DNA of 64,000 nt, from assembly GCF_034670005.1 (NCBI RefSeq), contig NZ_JAXMOH010000007.1, forward strand, positions 124,001-188,000, given 5' to 3'. Position numbers and translations under genes: made by a program. The notes beneath the pieces are model-generated. The model was not told the DNA's origin. It ran no database searches and saw nothing but the letters and a program-made list of their open reading frames with translations. Within the stretch, counting starts at the first letter, position 1. The number at the start of each line of letters is the position of its first letter. This document shows positions 25,918 through 34,253 of the stretch, in pieces. The DNA comes from Thalassobius sp034670005. GTDB taxonomy: Bacteria; Pseudomonadota; Alphaproteobacteria; Rhodobacterales; Rhodobacteraceae.

Positions 25918-28158
25918 TTGCAAGGGCGGCGTATCCGGGTTCGCGGACAGGTGCAGGGGGTCGGGTTCCGACCCTTCATTTGGCAACTGGCGCGCAGAAT
26001 GAGGTTGCGTGGCGACGTGTTGAATGATCCCGAAGGGGTATTGATCCGGGTTTCCGGGACCAATCTTGATGGTTTCGAGGCGGCGATCCGGGCCGAGCCG
26101 CCGGTGCTGGCGCGGGTCGACGCGATCGAAAGCGCTGGGCTGGATTTCGATCCACCAGAAGGTTTCGATATTCTGCCGTCGCAGGGACAGGGTGGGAAAA
26201 CACGGGTGACGCCTGATGCGGCGACCTGTCCGGATTGCGTGGCTGAAATCCGCGATTCCGGGGATCGCCGTTTCGGCTATGCCTTTACCAATTGCACCCG
26301 GTGCGGCCCGCGGTTCACGATCCTGAAGGCGCTGCCTTATGACCGGGCACGAACCACGATGGCCGCCTTTCCGATGTGCCCGGACTGTGCCGCCGAATAT
26401 GGCGATCCGGGGGACCGGAGGTTTCACGCTCAACCGGTGGCCTGCGCCGCCTGCGGGCCGCGTCTGTGGCTGGAGGCTGGTGGAGTGGAGATCACCGGCG
26501 ATCCAATTGCAGCGGCAGCCAATAAGCTGCTGCGGGGCGAGGTGGTGGCGATTAAGGGATTGGGCGGGTTTCACCTGTGCGTCGATGCCGCCCAGCCGCA
26601 GGCCATAGCATTGCTGCGGCAGCGCAAGCAGCGGCCCGACAAGCCGCTGGCGCTGATGGCGGATGAGGCGACGATTGCGCGTCATGCTACGGTGTCCACC
26701 GAGGAATGGGCGCTGCTACGCGATCCGGCGGCACCGATTGTTCTGTTGCGCAAACGCGGTGCCGCTCTGCCCGGGGTGCTGGCACCGGGGTTGGACGTTT
26801 TGGGCTGGATGCTGCCCTATACGCCATTGCATCACCTGTTGATCGACGCGGTGAACGGACCGTTGGTGATGACCAGCGGCAATCTGTCGGGCGAACCGCA
26901 GGTTATTGGCAATCAGGAGGCGCGGGACAAGCTGGGCAGCTTTGCCGACGCCTTTGTGATGCATGACCGTGATATCGCGCGACGTCTGGATGACAGCGTC
27001 GAACGGGTTACTGAGCACGGGCCGATGGTGCTGCGACGGGCGCGGGGCCGGGTGCCGGGAACCTTGCCTGTGCCCATCGGATTCGATGATGCGCCGCAAG
27101 GGGTGGCTTATGGCGGTCAGATGAAAGCCGCAATGTGCCTGCTGAAGAAGGGACAGGCCCTTCTGGGGCATCATCTGGGCGACTTGAGCGACGCCTTGAC
27201 CTGGGACGCGTTTCAGCAGGCGGATCGTGATTATACCGCTCTTTTCGATCACCGGCCCGAATGGGTGGCCTGTGATCTGCACCCCGATTTTCGCGCGTCG
27301 CGTCACGCGGAGGAAACCGGTTTGCCACTGATGCGGGTGCAGCACCATCATGCTCATCTGGCGGCCTGTCTGGGGGAAAATGGCTGGCCATTGCGAGGCG
27401 GCCAGGTGGCTGGGATCATCCTGGACGGGTTGGGGATGGGACCAGATGGCACCGTATGGGGTGGCGAGGTTTTGCTGGGCGATTATTTCGGGTTTGAGCG
27501 TCGCCACTGGTTGACGCCCGCGCCACTGATCGGCGGGGACCGGGCGCAAATGGAGCCATGGCGGAATGCGCTGGCGCGGCTGGATCAGGCCGGACTATCG
27601 GATTGGGCCGACGCATTGTTCCCACAAGCGCCGCGTGAGTTGGTGCGGCAGGCGGCCCGGGGCGGGATCAACGCGCCGATTTCGTCCAGCGCCGGGCGGG
27701 TGTTTGATGCCATCGCCGCGTGCTTGGGGATTTGCCCAATGGGACAGAGCTTCGAGGGACAGGCGGCGATGCTGCTGGAGACGCTGGCCCGGCAGGCGTC
27801 GGATACCCAAGCGGGGTTTGGCTTTGACATCCGTGGCGACGAGATCGACCCGGCCCCGATGTGGCAAGAAATGCGTCGTTTGCAAGGTTCAGGGGCACCA
27901 GCCGGGCAGATTGCATGGCAGTTTCATGCCGGGCTTGCTGGCGCTTTTGCCCGCGTGGCGCGCGCTTTGGTCGAGGCCGGAGAGGCGCAGGCCGTGGCGT
28001 TGTCGGGGGGGTGTTTTCAGAACGAATTATTATTGAAACTGACCATTGCGGCACTTGGAGATGTCCCCGTCCTGATCCATCGCACGACCCCTGCCAACGA
28101 TGGCGGGCTGGCGTTCGGGCAGGCGCTGGTCGCGGCGGCACGGGGTCTGAAGGAATAA
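25918..28158 (+). CDS. hypF: Carbamoyltransferase HypF, [NiFe]-hydrogenase maturation
   Basis: 746 aa from TTG 25918, chosen because AGGAG lies 9 bases upstream and the acylphosphatase domain begins right after; an ATG at 25897 is the alternative. Domains: acylphosphatase (RIRVRGQVQGVGFRPF), two zinc-finger-like pairs (CPDC/CTRCGP and CPDC/CAACGP), a YrdC-like domain (about 195-380) and a Kae1-like domain with VQHHHAHLAACL. HypF makes the carbamoyl group that becomes the cyanide ligands of the hydrogenase iron, transferring it to the HypE C-terminal Cys. Length is as expected. Confidence 0.95.
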   Translation: MQGRRIRVRGQVQGVGFRPFIWQLARRMRLRGDVLNDPEGVLIRVSGTNLDGFEAAIRAEPPVLARVDAIESAGLDFDPPEGFDILPSQGQGGKTRVTPDAATCPDCVAEIRDSGDRRFGYAFTNCTRCGPRFTILKALPYDRARTTMAAFPMCPDCAAEYGDPGDRRFHAQPVACAACGPRLWLEAGGVEITGDPIAAAANKLLRGEVVAIKGLGGFHLCVDAAQPQAIALLRQRKQRPDKPLALMADEATIARHATVSTEEWALLRDPAAPIVLLRKRGAALPGVLAPGLDVLGWMLPYTPLHHLLIDAVNGPLVMTSGNLSGEPQVIGNQEARDKLGSFADAFVMHDRDIARRLDDSVERVTEHGPMVLRRARGRVPGTLPVPIGFDDAPQGVAYGGQMKAAMCLLKKGQALLGHHLGDLSDALTWDAFQQADRDYTALFDHRPEWVACDLHPDFRASRHAEETGLPLMRVQHHHAHLAACLGENGWPLRGGQVAGIILDGLGMGPDGTVWGGEVLLGDYFGFERRHWLTPAPLIGGDRAQMEPWRNALARLDQAGLSDWADALFPQAPRELVRQAARGGINAPISSSAGRVFDAIAACLGICPMGQSFEGQAAMLLETLARQASDTQAGFGFDIRGDEIDPAPMWQEMRRLQGSGAPAGQIAWQFHAGLAGAFARVARALVEAGEAQAVALSGGCFQNELLLKLTIAALGDVPVLIHRTTPANDGGLAFGQALVAAARGLKE

Positions 28159-28163
28159 TAAGG

Positions 28164-28436
28164 ATGTTTCTGATCAATGGATCAGGCCGGGGTGGCACCG
28201 AAGGACATGACCGGTCGCGTGCGGGGGCCGGGCGTTGTCCGGCGGCGCTGACGAAGGTTGTTTCTGGGCGCCCCAATCTGTGTCGCCAACCGATCGCATG
28301 CTTGCCCCCAGTTGCAGAGTGGCGCAATCCTTGGTGGGGTGTGATGCGCTGGGCAGGTCTGCCGGCGTTTTGGATTGTGACGCTATTTGGTCCCAGCAGT
28401 GCGGTCATGCTGAAGGAGACACGGGAAGATGCATGA
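28164..28436 (+). CDS. Small ORF between hypF and hypA, unknown
   Basis: 90 aa filling the hypF-hypA gap without a stop. Its ATG comes right after TAATAAGG and its stop overlaps hypA by 8 bases. The N-terminal half is Gly/Arg-rich and low in complexity; the second half (WRNPWWGVMRWAGLPAFWIV) is aromatic and could form a membrane segment. I do not recognise a family. Codon use is only mildly biased, so it may be spurious. Confidence 0.3.
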   Translation: MFLINGSGRGGTEGHDRSRAGAGRCPAALTKVVSGRPNLCRQPIACLPPVAEWRNPWWGVMRWAGLPAFWIVTLFGPSSAVMLKETREDA

Positions 28437-28770
28437 AATGTCGCTCTGTGAAGGGATCCGCGAGGTGATCGAGGAACAGGCCCGCATTCATGCGATTAGG
28501 GCTGTGAAGCGAGTGCGACTGGAAATCGGCCGGTTTTCCGGGGTGGAGAAATCGGCTCTCGAATTTGCCTTTGACGCGGTGATGCGCGGTTCGGTGGCCG
28601 AAGGCGCGCAGTTGGAAATGCTCGATCTGCCGGGCCGGGCGATGTGTTATGATTGCATGAAAGAGGTCGAAATCGACGACCGGCTGGCACCCTGTCCACA
28701 GTGTGGCGGGGGCAAGCTGATGCCTGTTGCGGGCAACGAGATGAGAATCAAAGATTTGGAGGTGATCTGA
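28429..28770 (+). CDS. hypA: Hydrogenase nickel incorporation protein HypA
   Basis: 113 aa. The N-terminus MHEMSLCEG contains the nickel-binding MH(E) start of HypA, and a zinc site of two CxxC pairs is present (CYDCMKE and CPQCGG). HypA delivers nickel with HypB to the hydrogenase large subunit. Its stop overlaps the hypB start by one base (TGATG). Confidence 0.95.
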   Translation: MHEMSLCEGIREVIEEQARIHAIRAVKRVRLEIGRFSGVEKSALEFAFDAVMRGSVAEGAQLEMLDLPGRAMCYDCMKEVEIDDRLAPCPQCGGGKLMPVAGNEMRIKDLEVI

Positions 28771-29576
28771 TGTGTACAGTATGCGGATGCGGAACGGATC
28801 AGGTGGAAGGTCATCGGCACAGTCACGCGCAGGGCCCTTCCCATCACCACGGCGATATCCATTTCGGTCAGGGCCCGGCGGGCATCGAAATGGCCGGGAT
28901 GACGCAGGAGCGGTTGATCGAGATTGAAACCGATATTCTTTCGAAAAACGACCGTTATGCCGCGACGAACCGGCAGGCGTTGCGGAAAATAGGAGCGTTT
29001 GCCGTTAATCTGGTGTCGTCGCCGGGATCGGGTAAGACAACCCTGTTGTGCAAAACCATCGAAGCCCTTGGAGATCAACCGCTGGCAGTGATCGAAGGCG
29101 ATCAGCAGACTGCGAATGACGCCGACCGTATCCGCGCCACCGGAGCGCAGGCGGTTCAGGTCAATACCGGCAAGGGCTGCCATCTGGATGGACATATGGT
29201 GGGCCACGCGATGGACCATCTCGATATTGCGGCAGGGTCGCTGCTGTTTATCGAAAATGTCGGTAATCTGGTTTGCCCTGCTGGTTTCGATCTGGGCGAG
29301 GATTGCAAGATCGCGATCCTCAGCGTGACCGAGGGCGAAGACAAGCCACTGAAATATCCCGATATGTTCACGGCATCGAAATTGGCGCTGCTGAACAAAA
29401 TTGATCTGGCACCGCATTGCGATGTCGATATGGAGCTTTATGAAGAAAATTTGCGTCGGGTGAATCCACAGATCGAGATCATCCGTCTTAGCGCCCGAAC
29501 CGGCGAAGGGATGCAGAAATGGGTGACTTGGCTGACCGCCAATCTGGTCGCCAAATCCGTCACAGCGGCGGAATAG
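28770..29576 (+). CDS. hypB: Hydrogenase nickel incorporation GTPase HypB
   Basis: 268 aa from ATG 28770. The N-terminus MCTVCGCG is the CxxCGC nickel-binding motif, followed by a short His-rich stretch (GHRHSHAQGPSHHHGD) that can store nickel. The GTPase part has the P-loop SSPGSGKTTLL, NTGKGCHLDGHM and a NKID motif. It releases nickel to the hydrogenase apoprotein with HypA. A 209-bp gap without a convincing gene follows. Confidence 0.96.
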   Translation: MCTVCGCGTDQVEGHRHSHAQGPSHHHGDIHFGQGPAGIEMAGMTQERLIEIETDILSKNDRYAATNRQALRKIGAFAVNLVSSPGSGKTTLLCKTIEALGDQPLAVIEGDQQTANDADRIRATGAQAVQVNTGKGCHLDGHMVGHAMDHLDIAAGSLLFIENVGNLVCPAGFDLGEDCKIAILSVTEGEDKPLKYPDMFTASKLALLNKIDLAPHCDVDMELYEENLRRVNPQIEIIRLSARTGEGMQKWVTWLTANLVAKSVTAAE

Positions 29577-29785
29577 GCGATGTTGGACTGCCTGCCCGCG
29601 GGGGGCTGGTTGATGATGCCGAACAGTCCGGGCCGCCATGCGGATTGATCTCGAAGACAGCTTTGACTGTATCTTCGCGGCGATGGATCTGGATCTTAAC
29701 GAGGTCGGGGTTCGTGTCAGGTTCGAGTTCTAAAATATTGTGAAAACAGAATAGTCCGAGATTTGCGTAGAAGAGGATAACTGAC

Positions 29786-30076
29786 ATGTGCTTAGGCATT
29801 CCCGGCCAGATCATTGCCGTGACGCAGCCGGAAAAAATGATGGCGCTGGCCGAGGTGTCGGGGGTTCGTCGAGAAGTCAACGTCGCCCCTGTTGCCACCG
29901 GTCCGTTGGATGACCTGATCGGCAAATGGATCCTGATTCATGTCGGCTTCGCCATGGCGCTGATCGACGAAGACGAGGCAGCGGCGACGCTGGAAGCATT
30001 GCGCGGTCTGGGCGAGGCGCAGGAAGCGCTGGATGCGATGGCGGCGGGTGATGCGGCCTTGGAGGGGGGATCATGA
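29786..30076 (+). CDS. hypC: Hydrogenase assembly chaperone HypC
   Basis: 96 aa. HypC proteins begin with Met-Cys; here MCLGIPGQI, with the conserved Cys2 that binds the iron-ligand precursor and the large subunit. The GKWILIHVGFAMALIDE segment is typical. An Ala/Glu-rich tail of about 25 residues is longer than in E. coli HypC. AGAGGA lies upstream of the ATG, and the stop overlaps hypD (ATGA). Confidence 0.94.
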   Translation: MCLGIPGQIIAVTQPEKMMALAEVSGVRREVNVAPVATGPLDDLIGKWILIHVGFAMALIDEDEAAATLEALRGLGEAQEALDAMAAGDAALEGGS

Positions 30077-31209
30077 AATATGCAGAGGAATTCCGCGATC
30101 CCAAGGCGGCCAAGGCGTTGCTGACGTTGATTTCCGAGGTGGTGGATGACATCGGCGCAACCCGGGAAAAGCCCATTCACATCATGGAAATCTGTGGTGG
30201 GCATACCCATGCGATTTTCCGCTATGGGCTCGACAAGCTGGTGCATGATGGGATCGAATTCATTCACGGGCCCGGCTGCCCGGTCTGCGTTCTGCCGATG
30301 AGCCGTGTCGATGAATGCATTGAAATTGCAGGCAAAGAGGGGGTGATCTTTACCACTTTTGGCGACGCGATGCGGGTGCCGGGGACACAGAAATCGCTGT
30401 TGCAAGCCAAGGCGGAGGGGGCCGATATCCGCATGGTCTATTCGCCGCTCGACGCGCTGGAGCTGGCGCGGCGCAACCCGGATCGCGAAGTAGTGTTCTT
30501 TGGGTTGGGATTCGAGACCACCACGCCTTCGACAGCCTTCTCGATCCAGGCCGCGGCGCGCGAGGAGCTGACGAATTTCAGTATTTTTTGCAATCACATC
30601 ACCGTGCCAGCGCCGATCAAGGTTTTGCTGGACGATCCGCATATGGTGCTGGATGGATTTGTCGGACCGGGTCATGTCAGCATGGTGATTGGAACCCATC
30701 CCTATGATTTCATAGCGCAGGATTATGGCAAACCGATCGTGGTGGCGGGGTTCGAACCTCTGGACCTGCTGCAATCGGTATTGATGGTGTTGCAGCAGAT
30801 TCGTGACGGGCGTGCAGAGGTGGAAAACCAATATGCCCGGGTGGTGCCGGAACATGGCAACCCGGTGAGTCTTGCCGCCATTTCTGATGTTTATGAACCA
30901 CGCCCAAGCTTCGAATGGCGCGGGTTGGGCGAGATCGAGGAAAGCGGGCTGCGGATCAGGACCCGCTATGCGGCGTTCGATGCGGAGGTCAAGTTTGGCA
31001 TCGGCTATGCTGCGGAGACGAGGGGAGTGGAAGAACCCGAAGGGTGTTCTTGCGGCGCGGTGATGACCGGGCGGATGAAGCCGGTGCACTGCATGCAATT
31101 CGGTCGCGGCTGCACACCTGAAACGCCGTTGGGGGCGTTGATGGTCAGTTCCGAAGGTGCCTGTGCGGCCTATTACCAATATGGCGGTGCGCGGGCGGCC
31201 GCGGAATGA
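30073..31209 (+). CDS. hypD: Hydrogenase formation protein HypD
   Basis: 378 aa. HypD holds the Fe(CN)2CO unit with HypC. Motifs: EICGGHTHAIFRYGLD, HGPGCPVCVLP, GFETTTPSTA and the C-terminal cysteine region (CSCGAVMTGRMKP, CMQFGRGCTP) that binds a [4Fe-4S] cluster. It is translationally coupled to hypC. Copy 2 of the modular repeat follows immediately. Confidence 0.96.
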   Translation: MKYAEEFRDPKAAKALLTLISEVVDDIGATREKPIHIMEICGGHTHAIFRYGLDKLVHDGIEFIHGPGCPVCVLPMSRVDECIEIAGKEGVIFTTFGDAMRVPGTQKSLLQAKAEGADIRMVYSPLDALELARRNPDREVVFFGLGFETTTPSTAFSIQAAAREELTNFSIFCNHITVPAPIKVLLDDPHMVLDGFVGPGHVSMVIGTHPYDFIAQDYGKPIVVAGFEPLDLLQSVLMVLQQIRDGRAEVENQYARVVPEHGNPVSLAAISDVYEPRPSFEWRGLGEIEESGLRIRTRYAAFDAEVKFGIGYAAETRGVEEPEGCSCGAVMTGRMKPVHCMQFGRGCTPETPLGALMVSSEGACAAYYQYGGARAAAE

Positions 31210-31210
31210 G

Positions 31211-31284
31211 GGGGGCGCTGCCCCCACCGTTGAAAATCATGGATTATCAACGACTCCCCCGGGATATTTGTAAAAAGAAGAAAA
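31211..31284 (+). repeat. Modular intergenic repeat, copy 2 (upstream of hypE)
   Basis: GGGGGCGCTGCCCCC (31211-31225) is identical to copy 1. Next comes a hairpin CGTTGA-a-AATC/GATT-a-TCAACG (31228-31252), then CTCCCCCGGGATATTTG and an A/G-rich end. The CGTTGA/TCAACG stem is shared with copy 1 although the loop sequence differs. It ends 4 bases before the hypE start. Confidence 0.65.
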
Positions 31285-31288
31285 CGGT

Positions 31289-32311
31289 ATGGCATTGAGA
31301 GATGAACGGGTGACGCTGGCCCATGGGGGGGGCGGCAAGGCGATGCGGGATTTGATCGAGGAGGTGTTCACATCCGTTTTTCATCCCGACGGGATGGAGG
31401 ATCAGGCGCGGTTGCAGGCCGACGCGCTGTCCGAGCCGGGCGCGCGGCTGGCGTTTACCACCGACAGTTTCGTGGTCGACCCGGTCGAATTTCCTGGTGG
31501 CGATATTGGCAAGCTTGCCGTCTGCGGCACGGTGAACGATCTGGCGGTGGGGGGCGCGCGGCCGCTTTGGTTGTCGGCTGCTTTTATCATCGAGGAAGGC
31601 GTGGAAGTGGCGCTTCTGCGCCGTATCGTGGCCTCGATGGCTGCGGAAGCGGACAAAGCCGGTGTGCGGATCGTGACCGGGGACACCAAGGTGGTCGGGC
31701 GCGGCATGGCCGACAAGGTTTTTGTCACTACCGCCGGGGTTGGGGTGATCCCGGCGGGGTGCGATTTACGGGCGGAACATGTCCGGGCGGGCGACGTGGT
31801 GATTGTCAACGGCGTTCTGGGCGATCACGGCGCAGCAATTCTGGCGGCGCGGGGAGAAATGGCGCTGAGTGCGGAAATCGTTTCGGATTGTCAGGGGCTG
31901 GGTCATCTGATGGCAGCGGTGAGTGCCGCGGTTCCGGACTTGAAGACGGCACGGGATGCGACGCGAGGGGGAGTGGCATCGGTTCTGAACGAGATCGCCG
32001 ACGCTGCTGGCGTTGGTATCGAGATCGATGAAACAGCGCTGCCGCTGCGGGCCGAGGTCAGGGGGATGTGCGAAATCCTTGGTCTCGACCCGTTGTATCT
32101 GGCCAATGAAGGGACGCTGGTCCTGTTCGTGCCGGAAGAGCAGATCGAGGCGGCGCTGAGCGCGATGCGGGCGACTGAGGCCGGGCGCGATGCCGTTGTC
32201 ATCGGGCGGGCCTATGACGGTCCACCGGGGCGGGTAACAATGCGGACCGCCTTTGGTGGTCAGCGTATCGTGGACATGCTGGTTGGCGAACAACTGCCGC
32301 GCATTTGCTGA
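31289..32311 (+). CDS. hypE: Hydrogenase expression/formation protein HypE
   Basis: 340 aa. HypE dehydrates the thiocarbamate on its C-terminal Cys to thiocyanate for the cyanide ligands. The protein ends in LPRIC, the exact C-terminus required. Other motifs are LAHGGGGKAMRDLIEEVF, FTTDSFVVDPVEFPGGDIG, NDLAVGGA and TGDTKVVGRG. It is the last hyp gene; 233 bp without a gene follow. No hydrogenase structural genes lie in the window. Confidence 0.96.
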   Translation: MALRDERVTLAHGGGGKAMRDLIEEVFTSVFHPDGMEDQARLQADALSEPGARLAFTTDSFVVDPVEFPGGDIGKLAVCGTVNDLAVGGARPLWLSAAFIIEEGVEVALLRRIVASMAAEADKAGVRIVTGDTKVVGRGMADKVFVTTAGVGVIPAGCDLRAEHVRAGDVVIVNGVLGDHGAAILAARGEMALSAEIVSDCQGLGHLMAAVSAAVPDLKTARDATRGGVASVLNEIADAAGVGIEIDETALPLRAEVRGMCEILGLDPLYLANEGTLVLFVPEEQIEAALSAMRATEAGRDAVVIGRAYDGPPGRVTMRTAFGGQRIVDMLVGEQLPRIC

Positions 32312-32544
32312 ATTCATGGCGGTTTCCCGCCCGGGCAGATCAGACTACGGGAATTCCCGCATTGGTAGATCGCCGCGATGAGGGCATACATACTTTTAGT
32401 TAAAACTACAGCAATATGAGCAGGACGATTGTCCCTATGCGACGTGGAAACCGAATGAGAACAAATGCAAGGATGGTGCCAGGCGATCAAAAACCGCCGC
32501 AGAGCAAACGCTTCGTATCAAGGACTACTGAAAGGGAGGCCACC

Positions 32545-32718
32545 ATGTCGTTCCAGTTCCAACCCTCCGATTTGGCTGACAGCACTCTTGTCCCTCTTTC
32601 TGCCCCCCAGAAGAAGGAATTCACGCTGAATTCGGGATGGTGGATGCTTCCTTTCTTGTCCAGCGGCGCGTTGTTCTGGTTCTGGTTCGTCCCCACGGTT
32701 GCCCAGAACCTGTCCTGA
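32545..32718 (+). CDS. Small single-span membrane protein, unknown
   Basis: 57 aa from ATG 32545 with a strong AAAGGGAGG 8 bases upstream. The first 30 residues are polar (MSFQFQPSDLADSTLVPLSA); the C-terminal part is an aromatic-rich membrane segment (WWMLPFLSSGALFWFWFVP). It stands alone: 233 bp separate it from hypE, and a clear terminator follows. This looks like a well expressed small membrane subunit or regulator; I do not recognise the family. Reading further upstream in frame adds Arg-rich sequence without a ribosome-binding site. Confidence 0.65.
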   Translation: MSFQFQPSDLADSTLVPLSAPQKKEFTLNSGWWMLPFLSSGALFWFWFVPTVAQNLS

Positions 32719-32788
32719 GCTACGGGGGCGAGGATTCATCCCCAGAATACCTCGTCCCTGTACAAACTTTCGTCTTTTCTCATATGAG

Positions 32789-32821
32789 CAGGGCGTGCCG
32801 ATGGCACGTCCTGTTTCGTTT
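32789..32821 (+). terminator. Intrinsic terminator after the 57-aa membrane protein
   Basis: An 11-bp stem CAGGGCGTGCC/GGCACGTCCTG (one G-T pair) with a GAT loop, followed by TTTCGTTTTC. It lies 71 bases after the stop codon and faces the end of the flagellar operon on the other strand. Confidence 0.75.
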
Positions 32822-32883
32822 TCAGTCCTGTACGGCAGGAATGAGGGGAGGCGGGGAAGGATGAGCCGGACCAGATGGCGGGG

Positions 32884-33084
32884 TCAGCGAAACCAGCCAG
32901 CCAATGTGGCGATCTGAAAGCGCAAGGCGCCTGACAGGCTGAGAATCGCGCAGCTGATCAGAATGAAAACCCGGAACGGGTCGTTTTCGGTCATCACCGC
33001 TTCGGCGATCAGCCACAGGCCGACCCCCAGAAAGCAGAGTGTGGAAATCATCTGTCCGACAGAGCCTTTGCGCGAATTTTTCAT
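32884..33084 (-). CDS. Small two-span membrane protein at the end of the flagellar operon
   Basis: 66 aa with AAGGAGA upstream of ATG 33084. Two membrane segments are visible, ISTLCFLGVGLWLIAEAV and FRVFILISCAILSLSGAL, after a basic N-terminus (MKNSRKGS). It begins 23 bp after flhB and is probably co-transcribed. The function is unknown; a flagellar role is only suggested by position. Confidence 0.6.
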   Translation of the reverse strand: MKNSRKGSVGQMISTLCFLGVGLWLIAEAVMTENDPFRVFILISCAILSLSGALRFQIATLAGWFR

Positions 33085-33107
33085 CTGTTAAGTCTCCTTT
33101 CGGCCAA

Positions 33108-34253
33108 TCATGCAGCATTCATGCCATTTTCATCGAAGCGGAAGTCACTGGGCAGATCGATTTCGGGCATATTGTCATCGCCGCCCTGATCAAGCTGATA
33201 GATATAGGCCAGGATCGTGGCGACGGCGGCATAGAGCCCGGGATGGATTTCGCCGCCGATCTGGCTGGAAAAGTAGATGGCGCGTGCCAGCGGCGGGGCC
33301 TGAAGGATGCGAATGTCATGTTCGGCGGCGCGTTCGCGAATCTGAAAGGCCATCGAACCTTCGCCAAGCGCCAGCACGATCGGAGCCACGGATTCGCCGG
33401 GAACATAGCGCAGGGCGACCGAGAAATGTTTCGGGTTGGTAATGATGGCGGTGGCATTGGGCACATCTTCAAGCGCCTTGCGCTGGGTCGCGCCCTGCTG
33501 GGCTGCTTCCATCTGGCGGCGGCGGATCGCACCTTTGACTTCCGGCGAACCTTCGGTCTGTTTCGATTCGTCCTTGATTTCCTGCTTGGTCATTTTCAGG
33601 TTCTTGTTCATGCTGAATGCCTGCCAGAACAGGTCGACCGCCCCGATCATCGCCAGCCCCAGCACAAGCGCGCTGAGCACCCGATAGGTGACCTGTGACA
33701 GCGTCGACATCGCGCCGCCCACGGTCATGAAGGCGGTAGTGTCCAGCGTCGGCAGCCATTGCCACAGGACCCATCCTGCCAACCCGCCCAGCAAAAATAC
33801 CTTCATCAGCGCCTTGCCCAGTTCGACCAGGGCCTTGGTCGACACCATTTTGGCGACGCCTTTGAGAATGTTGAATTTTTCGAATTTGGGTTCCATGTTC
33901 TTGCTGGAAAAGATCAACCCGCCCATTGCGGCCTGCATACCCAGCGTCACCGCCAGCAAAGGCAGACCAATGGCAAGCGAGATCAAGCCGACATATTTTG
34001 TCCCCAGTAACAGGCGCGAGGCCAGCAGCGTGTCCAGCGTTTCAGCAGAGCCAAAGCGGAAAAAGCTGCTCCAGGCATGTGCGATGGTAGACCCGAACAG
34101 GCCGGCCGCCATCAGGATCGCGATGGCCCCGCCCATCGAGGCAAAGACGAACATTTCCTTTGAGGTGATAACCTTGCCGTCGTCGCGCGCATCCTGTTTC
34201 TTTTTCGGCGTCGGTTCTTCTGTTTTTTCCTGCCCGTCGTCGCTCTCAGCCAT
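33108..34253 (-). CDS. flhB: Flagellar export apparatus protein FlhB
   Basis: 381 aa. FlhB controls the switch of export substrate from hook to filament. After the charged N-terminus (EKTEEPTPKKKQDARDDGKV) there are four membrane segments, then a cytoplasmic domain with the self-cleavage motif NPKH at Asn273-His276 (usually NPTH) in IITNPKHFSVALRY. The gene overlaps fliR by 8 bases. Length is normal. Confidence 0.96.
   Translation of the reverse strand: MAESDDGQEKTEEPTPKKKQDARDDGKVITSKEMFVFASMGGAIAILMAAGLFGSTIAHAWSSFFRFGSAETLDTLLASRLLLGTKYVGLISLAIGLPLLAVTLGMQAAMGGLIFSSKNMEPKFEKFNILKGVAKMVSTKALVELGKALMKVFLLGGLAGWVLWQWLPTLDTTAFMTVGGAMSTLSQVTYRVLSALVLGLAMIGAVDLFWQAFSMNKNLKMTKQEIKDESKQTEGSPEVKGAIRRRQMEAAQQGATQRKALEDVPNATAIITNPKHFSVALRYVPGESVAPIVLALGEGSMAFQIRERAAEHDIRILQAPPLARAIYFSSQIGGEIHPGLYAAVATILAYIYQLDQGGDDNMPEIDLPSDFRFDENGMNAA

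Noticed and set aside
29638..29733. 31-codon frame between hypB and hypC
   Set aside because: No ribosome-binding site and too short to judge.
29938..31227. 429-codon minus-strand frame opposite hypD
   Set aside because: HypD motifs are intact on the plus strand and coupled to hypC; the antisense frame has no recognisable domain.
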